NCBI GenBank assembly: GCA_036426205.1
Contig: CM071573.1
Span: 75,650,743-75,714,742 of the forward strand
Direction of reading: 5' to 3'
Length of the DNA: 64,000 nucleotides
Source of the DNA: Ascaphus truei
Taxonomy: Eukaryota; Chordata; Amphibia; Anura; Ascaphidae
The translations under genes and the position numbers were made by a program. Positions 11,960 through 23,640 of the stretch are shown here, piece by piece (positions within the stretch are counted from its first letter, which is position 1; the number at the start of each line of letters is the position of its first letter). The notes under the pieces were generated by a model. It worked only from the letters and a program-made list of their open reading frames with translations, was not told where the DNA came from and did not search any database.

Positions 11960-13196
11960 TGTAAACCCCCCCCCCCCCCCCAATCGCAGATATGACCATT
12001 GGGGAAATACACTTGTGTTACCGGGTGTGGTGCGTTACCTGATAGGCTCACAAAGACCCGAACTCCGCCACTGGGGAGCCTAGGGTTACCTGATTCCTCG
12101 ACACAGCGCCTCCACCTGTAGGTTCCCACCTGATGGGATGGTCCTTTTACAGAACCACAATAGTAAGACACGCACACAGTGTATGCTCACAACTGTTTTA
12201 CTATTGTACTACTAATAACTTCGGTACCCTGTACCACACAGCAGGATGCATATAGCCATACACATAGAAGTGCACCGGGTGCACACATCACCATAGATAT
12301 TCCCAAAGTACCTTATGTCCAAACCCACCCTCTGTGTTGGAAATAGCGCTATCCCTTGACGTGTTGGGTGCACTACTTATAGATACCTGCCCGGGCTCCA
12401 GCCCACGGGTGCCCGCAATACAACTGGATGGATCCGCCGATCGACGAAGATGACCTCCTACGCGTTGTGTGAATTCCGCGTGGATAATATCACCTCTTGC
12501 ACCGTACCGTCTATACCTTGCAGGGTTTCCGTCTGCAGCCGGCAGGGCCGCAGTCGCTGCTTGGCGTGGCCTCCGTAAAGATAGTCTCTATATAACTGAG
12601 GGTCTGATCCCGACCCAGGAATCAGGCTGCGCGCCACTGAGTGCTTCCTTAACTACAAACAGCTAAAGGGACAGATCTCCTTCCTTAAGGCCTGTCCCTG
12701 AAGCAACCACAAACTGGGGGCAAGGGTAACTGTATCTGGGGCCTATGGGGTTAACTGGCCTAGTGCAAGGAGCTACTGCTCCCCTGCACCCTCACTCACC
12801 CAGCTCCCTGCTCCAACTGCCCACTGCAAGCCCGCGAAATGTATCTATCTTCCTCTCCCGAGAATCTTGGGCTCTCATTGGCCGCTATGAGGCACCTGGT
12901 GCCTGCCTCCCTAGGCCTCATGGGACTTGTAGTCCCGTGGAGGCTACTATAACATTGGGGCCGCCGCAGCTCACTAGCCTCATCTGTGCGATCACTGTGC
13001 ATGCGCGCGCATCCATAATGGCGGCCCCCGCTAGCCGGGTGTGCGCCGCAGAGCCTCCCGAGGCTCGGAACGCTCCCTGCTCCGGCCCCCACCTTTGCCG
13101 TGTGCCGGCGGGTCCCTCGCTTCCTCCGGCGGCACCCGCGACCGCCCGGCGCGCAAGGAGGGGGGTCGCGGGAAGCCCAAGGAGACCGGGGCTACA
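11960..13196. mobile_element. Solo LTR, 1.24 kb
   Basis: Begins TGTAAACCCC and ends GGGGCTACA. It is flanked by TAG (11957-11959) and TAAG (13197-13200), so the target duplication has one lost base. No second copy or interior is present. It resembles the solo LTR at 38847-40044 in several blocks (GGTGTGGTGC...ACCTGAT and CAGTTTTACTAT-like stretches), so both probably belong to one family. The 3' part (12.9-13.18 kb) is CpG-rich. Confidence 0.75.
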
Positions 13197-13345
13197 TAAG
13201 GAACCCTGACCCTCTCTAATAACGCGCCTGAGATCAGATGCATTGTAAGGAACCCCAACCCTCTCTAATAGCGCGCATGAGATCAGATGCATTGTAAGGA
13301 ACCCCGACCCTCTCTAATAGCGCGAAGATCAGATGCCATTGTAAA
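13197..13345. repeat. 49-bp tandem array, part 3 (about three units)
   Basis: GATCAGATG starts at 13232, 13281 and 13327, the last shortened by three bases. Phase is kept exactly across the solo LTR: the TAAG-to-next-unit distance is 35 bases, as in uninterrupted units. Confidence 0.88.
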
Positions 13346-13764
13346 TTCTTCCTGTATTTGTGTACCATTTTGAAATGACCTGAAAATTGCAGGGAACCTT
13401 AGGGTCGCCCGCGGAACACAAGAAACCCTGGTTGAAAAACACTGCTTTAATGTAATGCAGTTTCAGGAAATAAACACATTTTTACAAAATGGAAAGTTAC
13501 TGGTGGATTTCACACATTTAAGAAAAATGCCTTGAAGCCGGGGGTCTGTAAGAATAATGGAAAGTAAACTCTGTTTGTACGAAACAAAAAAAGACTGATT
13601 CGTTGGCATGTCTTGGGTATATTTCTGATTGCTGATTGCAGAGATTTCTGACCAACCTTATTATTAAAAAGAAAAACAACCTGTTACCAGCTGTGTCATT
13701 AGCTTTTAAAAGGTCTAAAGCAGACGAGGTTGTCCCTGACTTAACTTCTACTAGAGCATACAGT
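13346..13764. other. Non-coding, nothing recognised
   Basis: Tail sequence after the tandem array (GGAACCTTAGGGTCG...GAAACCCTGGTTGAA, split here), then AT-rich DNA with no conserved frame. Confidence 0.35.
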
Positions 13765-14210
13765 ATTGTGATAGCAACACAGGAAAAGGAGACCAAAAGC
13801 GCACCAGCACAAACGGAGCAGGAAGGACCCAAAACAGAAAATAATTAAAAGGGCACTTTAATGTTACAAAAGAACCCTTTTAATTTATTTTCTGTTTTGG
13901 GTCCTTCCTGCTCCTTTGTGCTGGTGCGCTTTTGTTCTCCTTTTCCTGTATTGCATACTCTGTAGCTGCACACAGCTTGCCTACCTACCCCCAGGATGTG
14001 AGTATTGCTTATTTTCAGGGGAACCTGCCGATGAGACTGAGGGTGAGTGGGCTTGTACCATCTACCACCTGTCTTCAAGGATAGTACCCATACTATACAC
14101 TTAAGTACTATGTTATTTATTCAGTACCCTGTTTTAGTGGTTTGGGCTATTTTTGTTCAGTTCCACCTGCATTTGAGCGCTTCAGCTACTTTCCCATTGT
14201 GATAGCAACA
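13765..14210. mobile_element. Foldback retroposon-like element with 15-bp target duplication
   Basis: The identical 15-mer ATTGTGATAGCAACA flanks the element at 13765-13779 and 14196-14210. Its first 170 bases fold back on themselves: the arms about 13780-13855 and 13877-13952 are complementary with few mismatches around a loop of about 20 bases. The rest is unique. A 15-bp duplication is too long for typical DNA transposons and suggests target-primed integration. Confidence 0.65.
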
Positions 14211-14287
14211 GCATGATTGAAAACAATATTATATTGTGAGCGGTTTAGGCCAGCAAAAATATGTACTTTCCTGCTTTAAACTTGCAG

Positions 14288-14501
14288 GGGTGCTCACACC
14301 AGTCCTCGAGCCGCCCCCTCCCCCCCACCCCACAACTGGTCAGGTTTTCAGGATATTCCTGCTTCTGCACAGTTGCTCAACCAGAGGCTCAGTTCCTCTG
14401 ATAGAGCCACGGGTGCTGAAGCTGGGATATCTTGAAAACCTGACCTGTTTTTGGGAGGGTTGGGCGCTTGGGGACTGCATTTTTGAGCACCCCATGCTCT
14501 A
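14288..14501. mobile_element. Palindromic hAT-like MITE, copy 1 (diverged)
   Basis: Inverted halves include GGTCAGGTTTTCAGGATAT and its complement ATATCTTGAAAACCTGACC, with GTGCTCA/TGAGCAC near the ends. It is the same family as eight other copies in this window. Confidence 0.6.
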
Positions 14502-15343
14502 AAGGATTTAGAAGTTGTGAATCCATAACCTTGTATCAATTTATTAGCCATGGAATGATAAGCATTTGCAGATAAATAACAGTTGTGTGCAAAACAATGT
14601 ACAGTATTGAATGTCAGTCTAGCAGAGGTTAACCCTTTAAGAACGACTGTATCCTCTGTTATACACGTACAGCTTAGACAAAAGTGATGATGCCGCTTTT
14701 CACACATTAATATAATAAGTAATTCTTGATAATCAGTGATCAGTGACTGAAATATTGTTACATTTAGTGAATTATAGATAAGGTGGGCATTGCTCTATAC
14801 CAAGTGCACTACTGTATATATTTTTTGATCTTGCCCCCTCTGGATTTTGGGGAGAGCTTTACACGTACAGCTGACCACCAGTATAAACACATTGGGAGCT
14901 ATTTATCGAAACTGAGTTTTAGCGTTCATACCTACAGTGCATGCTGACACAAACTTTTTACTTAAATTGCCTAATTCTGCGCTTGACCCTAATTTATCTT
15001 GCACTTTATAAATGCAATCTTACCTTTTAATTGATTGCACAAATGTAGTGTGACTGCAAGCAAACCTAATTATTAACCCGTGGAGGGAATCTGGGAAAGC
15101 GGAGATACCTAATTAGTGTGAGGCAGTTTGTAATGCCGTGGGGTGTGCTCGGACCTTCCATAATTTCTTGGGAAGCATGAATGGAAGACCGGGGGACATA
15201 TAAAGTAACTTACAGAATCCAATATGTACTTTATCAAAACACAAGCAGCTCCTCTTAAATGCCTACACTGGTCCTAAGTTTCAGCGCAGGCACAAACGCT
15301 ACCAAATCAGGTGTGAGCAATTTCAATCCTTCACCGCGATCAT
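14502..15343. other. Non-coding, nothing recognised
   Basis: AT-rich sequence without conserved frames or clear repeats. Confidence 0.35.
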
Positions 15344-15345
15344 TA

Positions 15346-15708
15346 GGCTGAGTCCATAGAAGGACAGTCAGCACTGAGCCGCGATGTTCTTGCATGTGCC
15401 CCGTCATCCTCAATGAGGATGTCTTAGAGGGGGCTTCCGCGTGTGCTGAGGCGCAGGGATTTTCAGCCGACAGCAAGCCTTTTTCTGAGCACGCTGTCTG
15501 CGAAAACCTCCAATCAGAGCGAAGCAGTGTCAACGTCACGGCGCGTGACGTTGACGTCGGTGCTTCCGGTCTATTGGCCCAGTGACGCAGGTGCCCCGCC
15601 TCCCGATCGCGCACGATGTCTCGTCTGCTAGTTCATGCAATCGCTCCTGATTGCGCAACGACCTCAGCTCAGCGCAGAGGAGCGCGGCTCCCCCTCTATG
15701 GACGCCCT
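15346..15708. mobile_element. MITE with inverted GTCCATAGA ends
   Basis: Starts GGCTGAGTCCATAGAAGG and ends CCTCTATGGACGCCC, which are complementary termini. A TA dinucleotide lies at each side (15344-15345 and 15709-15710). The interior is CpG-containing, with a GCGCGTGACGTTGACGTC stretch near 15540. No coding frame is recognisable. Confidence 0.5.
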
Positions 15709-15711
15709 TAG

Positions 15712-16149
15712 ATTGTAACAAAATCGATCTGTCCAACCTCAAGACGTATGCAATGGCCGCAAAGTCTCATTAGTTTTCTCCAAAATTCAACCCCTTATAT
15801 GTTTCATCAACGTCATTAATCTGAGTGGCCGAAATATATAGTGCATTAGAAACCCACTGTTCCGAAGTCTATCTCAAGCATTGTTCAAAGTAATCCTTCT
15901 CATACTGAGCAACTTTCATATGATGAAACTCGATGCCCGTATAACGCTGGTCACCGTTGGGCCACAGATTTGTCCAAATACTCAGAATAAGAGGTGTGTT
16001 ATCTCAGATATGATCAGAATAGGATGGATTATATGTTATCACATCCTGCAACAGTTTTTCCAAAACAACATTGCACACAGGGCTTTACCGGGAGACCTTA
16101 CCGGTCAAACAGTCCAAGGCACGAGATATAATTTGCAAATGATGGACCA
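15712..16149. other. Non-coding, nothing firmly recognised
   Basis: A 91-codon open frame at 15881-16156 (+) has no recognisable domain. It overlaps the start of the SANT-like frame at 16150. Confidence 0.3.
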
Positions 16150-16311
16150 ATGGTGAACGAAGGTGTATCCAGTCAATTAGAGCACAAGACAGATATTCTA
16201 GAACCTTCTGGATCAGCAGACAAAGAAGTAACGTTAAGACGAAGAAAGGATACATTTTCCAAACTGGAACTTGACACCCTCATCGAAGAAGTAATTAATT
16301 GTATTTCATAA
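16150..16311 (+). CDS. Small ORF with Myb/SANT-like N-terminal motif (possible exon or remnant)
   Basis: This 53-codon frame starts at ATG 16150 and stops at TAA 16309-16311. It ends in RRRKDTFSKLELDTLIEEV. The pattern of a basic run, F-S, E-L, then a hydrophobic helix with EEV resembles the first helix of Myb/SANT-like DNA-binding domains. Such domains occur in Harbinger-derived and MSANTD-type proteins (family knowledge). The remaining two helices are absent. A GT at 16291-16292 (GAAGAA|GTAATT) could be a splice donor joining it to a distant exon. It could equally be a fragment of a degraded transposon gene or a chance match. Confidence 0.3.
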   Translation: MVNEGVSSQLEHKTDILEPSGSADKEVTLRRRKDTFSKLELDTLIEEVINCIS

Positions 16312-18060
16312 TACACATTCATTGCTTTTCAGTCTAAATAATATGGGACCCAGAAATTCTCTGTCTAATAACCACATTAGACCTGTTTTGATGTATTCAA
16401 AAGATTGATTTCATCACATTGATTTGGCTTTATGCAAATGCATGTTATTCCAGGAAAATATGTGGCAATATAAATATTAACATAATACCTTTAGACAAAG
16501 ATGATGCTGGCCCAAACATAATAACATTACTGCATGATATATGTGACGTAATGTAGAGTCAGGCCATGAGAATAAATTTGTATTATTTGCATTTATTTTC
16601 AGGAAAGTGCGGTTAAGGGGAATAGAAGCTGTATGTTACATAAATTGCCACGGACATGAGACATTTCACGAGTAAAATACTGCAGGGCCCCTTATCACAG
16701 CCTCATGAAAACGTTTTTAGGACATTTAGCATGTGATGTAACATGAATAACATTTACATATATAAACCTGTACTTGTGTATATTAAGAAATAAGTAATAT
16801 ACTTGTCATAATACATGTTTAAATTCTGGGGTATGAGAGCCAGAAAAAATTATCCCTATAAATGCACTCACTAATATTTACTGATCAAAATAATAACATT
16901 TTATTGATATTTGAAAACAAACTGATTAAATCCTCAAATATAGCACCGATTTTAGACAGCCAAAAGATATGATATCCAATGATAGGGGAATTGAAGAACA
17001 CATGCTATACCTCCTAAATAACCCAATACCCAGAGTAGTACTGTGGTAAGATTGCTCTTATGTCTTCACTCTGTCTGGTCTAGGCCACATGGACACTTTG
17101 AGCTGAGGATGTGGGTGCTCCACTTAGCCCTCCTTGCTAACAAATGGTTCACACCTCTAGTATCTGGTAACTGTGGCCAGAGAGCCCTGTACTAGCCCAG
17201 GATGTGGGTACTCAAGCAGAACTGCAATAACCCTCCTGTTCTAACACCTTGGCATCCCTGAGGCTTTCAAGTCCTGACTTCTCCCAGACACATAGGCACC
17301 AAACTTGGTAGCTATGACTTGGAAATCACACATTTCATTTACAGGTTACCAGTACATATACCTATTAAATATAATTCTTTAATAAAATATTCTGTGTCCT
17401 GTCTAATGTGTGGTAAAATATATGCCTCTGTTCTGGTGTCAGGGATGGAGTGAGAGTATAATTCACCTACCCTCACTAGCCTCATGCTGGGCACACATGA
17501 GAAAAATAACTTTTAAAACTTTTACACACTGCAAACATACTCGGCTTTATCACCTAGCTGGAGCATCCCCTCAACCCCTATACTAGGCTCCGGGTACCTG
17601 GGCATATATCTGGGTACCTGTCCTTATACGAGGGACCCTGCTTTATACTAGGGACTCCTTGACTGTTTCATGTACCCTGTGCTTCCTTTTACCTTTTCTG
17701 GTCTGTGTTGAAGCAGGACCTCCTAGTGGTGAGTCGCAAGAACGCTTTTCATGGTAGGGTTTTGACCGGAGCACTGGGCTTCAATGTAGCCAGGAATCTA
17801 ACCTGAATCCTGGGTACATTTTTGGGATCTCCAGTAACTTTGGAACCCCGCTAAGTAGTCACAAATCTGAAAGAAGTTTCTCCATCAAACCTACCCTGAA
17901 ACTCACAGCCTAGAAAGCTCCTGGTCCCAGCACCCCAGGAAAGGCAAAACACACAAATCTTTAATGTCGCATAATTTGCACACAGTCACAGTAATGCATT
18001 TAGGACATCTGGGTCCAAGAGTTGACACTCTAGGACCCAACACACGGATCAGGGGTAACC
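16312..18060. other. Non-coding, possible LTR remnants
   Basis: AT-rich up to 16.9 kb. From 16.9 to 17.95 kb the sequence resembles the composition of the LTRs elsewhere in the window, but no ends or second copy could be matched. No left LTR equivalent to 21216-22279 was found here. Confidence 0.3.
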
Positions 18061-18099
18061 AAGTTGGCTTGACCTTTATTGACGAGCCTTGTTAACCCC

Positions 18100-20720
18100 T
18101 TCACCGTCAGTCCTACCTACGCTTGTTGTTCTCGTTCAGCTTGACGGTGGCTTTTTCCGCCAACTGATATGCTCTACGAAGGTTATCATGGATTCTTTGC
18201 ACATATTTGTAGTGCGTCATGTTCGGCACACCATTGGTGGATACTCGGAGACGAATGTCCACAGGTAGTTGTGCCTCTCTGCCGAACATCATAAAATAGG
18301 GTGAGTACACGGTGGATTCATGCCTGGTGCAATTGTAGGCATGTACTAATGGCTTAACATGCTTGCTCCATCCAGCCTTCTCGGAGCCCTTCAGAGTGCC
18401 CAGCATATTCCGGACGAGCATCTCCTTCAGGATGGTAGGGAGTCGTACGAGACTTCTCGATATTGAGCAGCTTTAGGAGTTCTTTGATTAACTTGCTCTC
18501 AAAGTCTTTCCCTTGATTGGAGTGCATCCTAGGCTACTGTAAGAGCTTTCTGGTGTTAAGTTGGGAACGCTTATGTGTATCGGGTGTAATGGTCTGTTAC
18601 TACGAGAACGTCCGGATACCCTTCGAGTCTGCCTTGATTCAGAGGAAATCCATGCAGACTAGGTCCGTGGGACCAGAGCTCTTTAGGTGGCACATTGGGG
18701 CTGCACGTGTAGGCAGTGTTTTTCACTGTATGCACCGCAGACGCCTCCGGCAATGGTGCTCCACCGATTCCCGCATCTTTGACCAGAAGAACCTATCTCT
18801 GAAAAGTCCGAATGTTTTGTCCACTCCCAGATGTCCATGATCATTGTGCAGGGATCGTACTGCAAGCTTCTGGGTAGGATGAGTTGTCTCCTATCAGGAT
18901 GGTTGTGATAGGGGATAACCCGGTAGAGGAGGCCACGGTCCATGCGGAACTTGGCACATTCCCTCATGATAACGGGCACCGTGTCAGCAGGAGCACGATT
19001 CACTAAGGAAGGGTTGTTTTCTTGGATGGCCCGGCGTATGGCTTTAGCCACCGAATCTTGCATCTGGTTTGTCACTAATTCCTTCCATCTCATTATGGTA
19101 TTTTGCGTGATGGACATGCCTTCTGGATGGCAGTATGCTGCAGGAAGTGCCTTTGACTGACACCCCAATGAGTCCACTACTCTGAGTTCGGAAAAGGCTA
19201 CTTTTGTCCTCCACTATAGCCACAGTGGTGCACATTGCCTGAATCCCAGGGCCAGGAATTTCTTCCCACTCGCCATCGTCTGATGTTGAATTCAGTCCAA
19301 GCCTGGACAGAGCATCGGCTCCGATATTCAAGGGCCCTGGCTTGTATTTCAGGCTAAACTGATAGTTGGACAGAGCAGCCAACCACCTGTGGCCAGTAGC
19401 ATCCAACTTGGCAGACGTCAAGATGTATGGAGACCCCGTTAAGATAATCGTGAAGCTTATCTACAACAGCCCACATGAGCGCTAGACATTCCAGTTTGTG
19501 GAATGGGTAGTTCTGCTCGCATGCCGTCAGACTGTGGCTCACATATGATACCGACCGGAGGCCTGCACTGTATTTTTGGTGTAATACCGCTCCCAGCCCG
19601 TTGAAGCTGGTGTCCATGTGCAGGATGTATGGTTGCTCCAGGTCTGCATAGGCCAAGACAGGGGCTTCAGTGAGACTCTTCTTCAGCACTGTGAAGGCCT
19701 TCATGCAGGCGGAAGTCCATTTGTTCCCGGACGGTGTTCGCGGCTTTTTGCCAAGGCTCTTTTTCAGGGCTAGGCGCAGGGGCACTATCCAAGGATTTGG
19801 ACGGCTGTTCTGCCCACTGCATGGTGAAGGCCATGGCTCCTGGGGTGGAAGTGTCGGATTTTGGACAGTCTCGTGCGAAGTGACAGCCTTTGTGGCAGTT
19901 AAAGCAACGGTTGCTTTGGTTTGCATTGAAGTCAGGGTTAGGAGCTGAGCTCCGAGGCGTTGAGGGGGTCTGTCGTGAAGGACCCTGGGGAGTATTATCC
20001 TCAGAATTCTCCTTCGCACTAGACTTCTTGGAGGGAGTCGCTTTAGTCTCCCCTTTGGAAGATTCCCGAGATGTCTTGTGAGTTTTTGGAAATGCAATTG
20101 GACCTCCTGCTTCATTATGTGGCTCAGCAACTCCAGGAAGCTGGGAGTTTCTCGACCCGAGGGATGCCTCGCATCATAAGGGCTATAGAGTGCGAGGGTA
20201 GAGATCCTTTCATAAGTTGCTTGAATTGGTACTCATTCACTACTGTTGCAAAAATGACTTTCTTGGAGAGTAATCCCCATGAGGATAGTTATAGGCGTCG
20301 GACAAACGGGGACAGCTCTTCTCCCTCCTTCTGGTGGAGAGCACGAAACTGGGCCAAAAGTTCATCTTCTTCCTCCTCTGCAGTGTAGGCCTGGTGGAGG
20401 AGTTCTACCAACTTGTGGGCGGTGGCTTTTCCTCTGTCTCACGGTGCATTTGCACAAGTTGGGCTGCTGGGGGCCGAAGGCACTCTATCCGTTGCCTCTT
20501 CATGGCTTCCGAACAAGACCATTCCTCGAGCACGTGCAGGGTGTGTTCCCTTCAAGTCCCAAACTCTTCTAATCCGACTGGAGTGGGTGATATCCCGGAG
20601 AAAGCTTTGAGCTTACGGTAGTTGCGGGATTGCGATGACTGTGCTAGACCCTCCACTAGTTGCTGTAGTGTTCCCCCATTGTCCAAGCCTCCAGTAAACT
20701 GGTGACTATGGCAGTAAGAC
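18100..20720 (-). pseudogene. Broken Ty3/gypsy gag-pol remnant
   Basis: Read on the minus strand from right to left. A gag capsid-like stretch lies at about 20200-20420 (LLAQFRALHQ, then LSPFVRRL, followed by a stop). A CCHC zinc knuckle lies at about 19860-19910 (C-x2-C-x4-H-x4-C). An RNase H domain spans about 19330-19730 (PVLAYADLEQPY, HMDTSFNGLG, LSRLGLN). The integrase N-terminal part covers about 18900-19180, core pieces 18560-18760, and the integrase C-terminal part 18113-18421 (HAYNCTRHEST, MMFGREAQLPVD). Stops and frame changes separate the pieces. Zinc knuckle and RNase H are only about 150 bases apart, so protease and reverse transcriptase have been deleted. It cannot encode a working polyprotein. 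Confidence 0.85.
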
Positions 20721-21195
20721 CAGCAGCTGTGGCTTGACTTCAGGCTAGCTTAGTTCCTTCTGAGGATATAAGAGAGGTGTGGGATTTCAGCCCGCAAAGG
20801 TACCTCCAGGTGTTTGTCCTGGACTGAAAACCACCATTGGTATCGGTAAGTCTGGGTATATCAATGAGCAACCAGTGGGAAGGGCTTACGGAAACTGCAG
20901 GGCCCCCGGGCCATCATCTTCACTTAATTCATTGCCAGCGGTTACTATGACTATACTCCAACGGTAGGTAGGGTCCCACTTTCGGCCTAGGGCCCGGGCT
21001 CCGGCTAAACCAGGAAAACCCCTTAGGGTTGTGCAGACTTGTTATGGGGATGTGCCGGCCGGGATGTCCCCCACCCCGACCATGTGGCAGGGAGACTCGT
21101 CGAACTCCACGGCCCACTGATGGAACCTCTTGTTTCGAGGGTACAAACATGGTTCCCTAAATTTGGTTCTGCTATCTGTGGCACCCCAGGTCTGA

Positions 21196-21213
21196 ATCTC
21201 AGCAGCGCCTCCA
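21196..21213 (-). other. Primer-binding-like site of the gypsy element
   Basis: On the minus strand, two bases after the LTR end, the sequence is TGGAGGCGCTGCTGAGAT. It begins with TGG as a tRNA-CCA complement should, and it resembles the complement of tRNA-Thr 3' ends from memory. The same site, slightly altered, adjoins the LTR at 11091. Confidence 0.5.
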
Positions 21214-21215
21214 AA

Positions 21216-22279
21216 TGTAGCCCCCTTTCCCTATGCCTAAGGGAACAACGCGGGCAACTACGCATGCTGCTGTACCTGTCTGCTCACAGGAGGCCTAAGC
21301 CTCTGCCTCTGGGAGCCTGGGGTGAGCTCTTTCACCTTGCGTGCAGCGCTTCCACCTATGAGGGACCCCAGCATTGGTGGGATAACTCCTCACAGGAACC
21401 GATACCCAGTAATAAGTAATACACCACACAATGTATATAACTAAGCTTTACTGTACACACATACTAGCACAGATAACATACAATAACCGGTACCCACAGT
21501 ATAAACCCAGTGATCCAACATGTGGTGGTTCCCCTCCCCCAAAGTACTGAGGGTACTGTGGCACCAATAACCCCTGGTGTCCTGTCCCAAAAATCCCACC
21601 CAAATGTGAGGTAGTGCTATCCCCTGTAGATGTTGCTGCACATTGGGTTCCTGCCTGGGTACTCTGGTACCCAGGTGCTGCTTGGCGTGGTGAGTTGGAG
21701 CGGGTCCTATGTAGCGGGACCCTCTCTCCTTAGGGTCCTGATCCTCCTTGCAGTCTGAGCTCCAGCCAGAGGGTCTCACACAATGTCTGTGGATCCTATG
21801 ACCTGGTCCCAGGGTGCCGCATGGCCATCCAGTCACCGGTGCAGAAATAACAATAAAGGGAAGAGTCCCTATCTGGGGCCTTACCTGCAACCCGCCTCTA
21901 CTGGTTTCTCAGGGCCTAACTGGGACCTAGGGGCAAGGTCTAGGCCTAGCCCAGGAAGCACTGCTACCTGGACACTACCTTCTCCTTTTGCTCCTCCGTC
22001 AGGACTGACTTGCGGGCTTTCTGGCCACGGAGGATATCCTGTTCCTCTCACTGCTCCAATCCCATTGGCTGGGGCAGTCCCATGTGGGTAGTCCCTTCCT
22101 CTAGGGATTCTGGGACTTGTAGTCCCGCGAGTGCATATGCGAAGCTATCCTAAGATGGCCTCCTCCTCCGCTACGCATGCACGACTACCAAAATTTCCGC
22201 CCCCACACTTTCGATTGCGCGGAGCTCCGGTCACAGCAGTTACCTCGCACCGGAGGCAGGGTAGGGGGACTCGACTACA
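21216..22279 (-). repeat. 5' LTR of the minus-strand gypsy element
   Basis: Begins TGTAGCCCCC and ends GACTCGACTACA, so its termini pair as TGTAG/CTACA (1,064 bp). The primer-binding-like site lies immediately inside. The matching left LTR is not found, so the element is truncated at its 3' side. Confidence 0.65.
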
Positions 22280-22436
22280 ATTTTAAGCTCTTCGGAGCAG
22301 GGACTCCCTTTCCAAAATATTACTGTCATGTCTGAAGCACTTCTCCCCTTTCTTTATGTGTTATTTATATTATTTGTTATCTATATGATTGTCGTAATAC
22401 TGCTGTGAAGCGCTATATAAATAAAGACATACAATA
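22280..22436 (+). repeat. CORE-SINE-like copy 2 (3' part)
   Basis: TTTTAAGCTCTTCGGAGCAGGGA is followed by a diverged middle and GTGAAGCGCTATATAAATAAA at 22406-22426. It is the 3' half of the family seen at 155-400. Confidence 0.6.
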
Positions 22437-23309
22437 CAATAAACTGAGATATTGGATATTGGCCTAACTTTAAAAAAAGGCTTCCAAATACATCTTGACC
22501 CAGAGGGGCCTACAAATCAATTAATTTCAAGCCCCTCCCCCCTTTCCAATCAGTGAAAGTGTTTAATTTCCTTGTTTGCCCAAAATATACCAGTGTTCTT
22601 TAGGGGACGTGATTCCTTAGTGTTCCGGGGTCTGTGGTGTAACCAAGTCATTCCTGTTTCACCGTTATTCACTGCCACCATTAAGTGTCTGCTCTACGAA
22701 ATGACCCGGTCAGGGCTGCTTGCCTGAAACTGCTTTTACGAAGCCAATTCCTTAGATGTCACTTACACGCTTCCTAATGTGCACCCACAAAAAATGCTGG
22801 AACACCATAGCAATTTTACTGCATGTACTCTATCTCCCAATCATATACACGTCTGAAGCTTCAACTCTACTTAAAAGATAGGTGGGGGTAATGACAAGTC
22901 TAACTACGATACATGATTCACTAACTTCAGATGCAGGTTATAGCACAGCGATCCCACTTTCACGGCTATTAACCCCAATAATGTATTAGTGAATCTCCCC
23001 CATAATGCTCTGCGGAACTGAACCTTCAAGCACCCAGAATTGGTTAATTTATAGCACTCACTGGTTTGCAGAAGTAGTTAACTAGGAACCTACTGCTCCT
23101 ACTTTATATAATGCACAAACTTGCTGCTCCCCGCTTTATATAATGCAGCCACTTGCTGCTCCCGCTTTATATAATGCAAAAAATTGATGCTCCCGCTTTA
23201 TATAATGCAGCCACTTGCTGATTCCATCAGAAATTATGTGTATTACTCTTAGTAGAGAAATATATAAATTCCACTAAATCAGGTGAGCCATACATTTGAC
23301 TCTCTGCAG
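22437..23309. other. Non-coding with a short degenerate tandem repeat
   Basis: GCTTTATATAATGCA followed by variants of CCACTTGCTGCTCC repeats four to five times at 23100-23225, with a period of about 38-40 bases. Nothing else is recognised. Confidence 0.5.
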
Positions 23310-23640
23310 AGGCAGATTTCCCATTAGGCCTGGGCCTAGGGGGACAATTTTTCAGTTTCTTCTCCCCCCCACCCCCCACATAGAGGCCTCGCTATCTTCC
23401 CCACTGATTGCTGGGGAAGAATGTGGGGCCTCTTTATAGGTCTCTTACTTTTACCTTCACGCTGCCCTCCTCCTTCTGTAGCATAGCAGAGTGGCATGAC
23501 AAAGCGTTGCCATGACAACATGGCGTTGCGCGATCATTGAAATGTGTGGTCACGTGACATCGCGGGGCGAGGCTGCAGAGGGAAGAGGGCGGCAAAAAGG
23601 TGTGCCTATTGGCGGCAGCATTTTTTAAAATCTGCCACTG
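23310..23640. repeat. Dispersed repeat D, copy 1
   Basis: It shares an ordered set of blocks with 35045-35335: CAGGCCTGGGCCTAG..., GATTGCTGGGG(A/G)AGA, GGCCTCT...GGTCTCT, TGACAACATGGCGTT-like and GGCAAAAAGGT. No coding frame is seen. The family is not identified. Confidence 0.55.

Noticed and set aside
15881..16156. 91-codon frame upstream of the SANT-like frame
   Set aside because: No conserved motif. It overlaps the later ATG only by chance.
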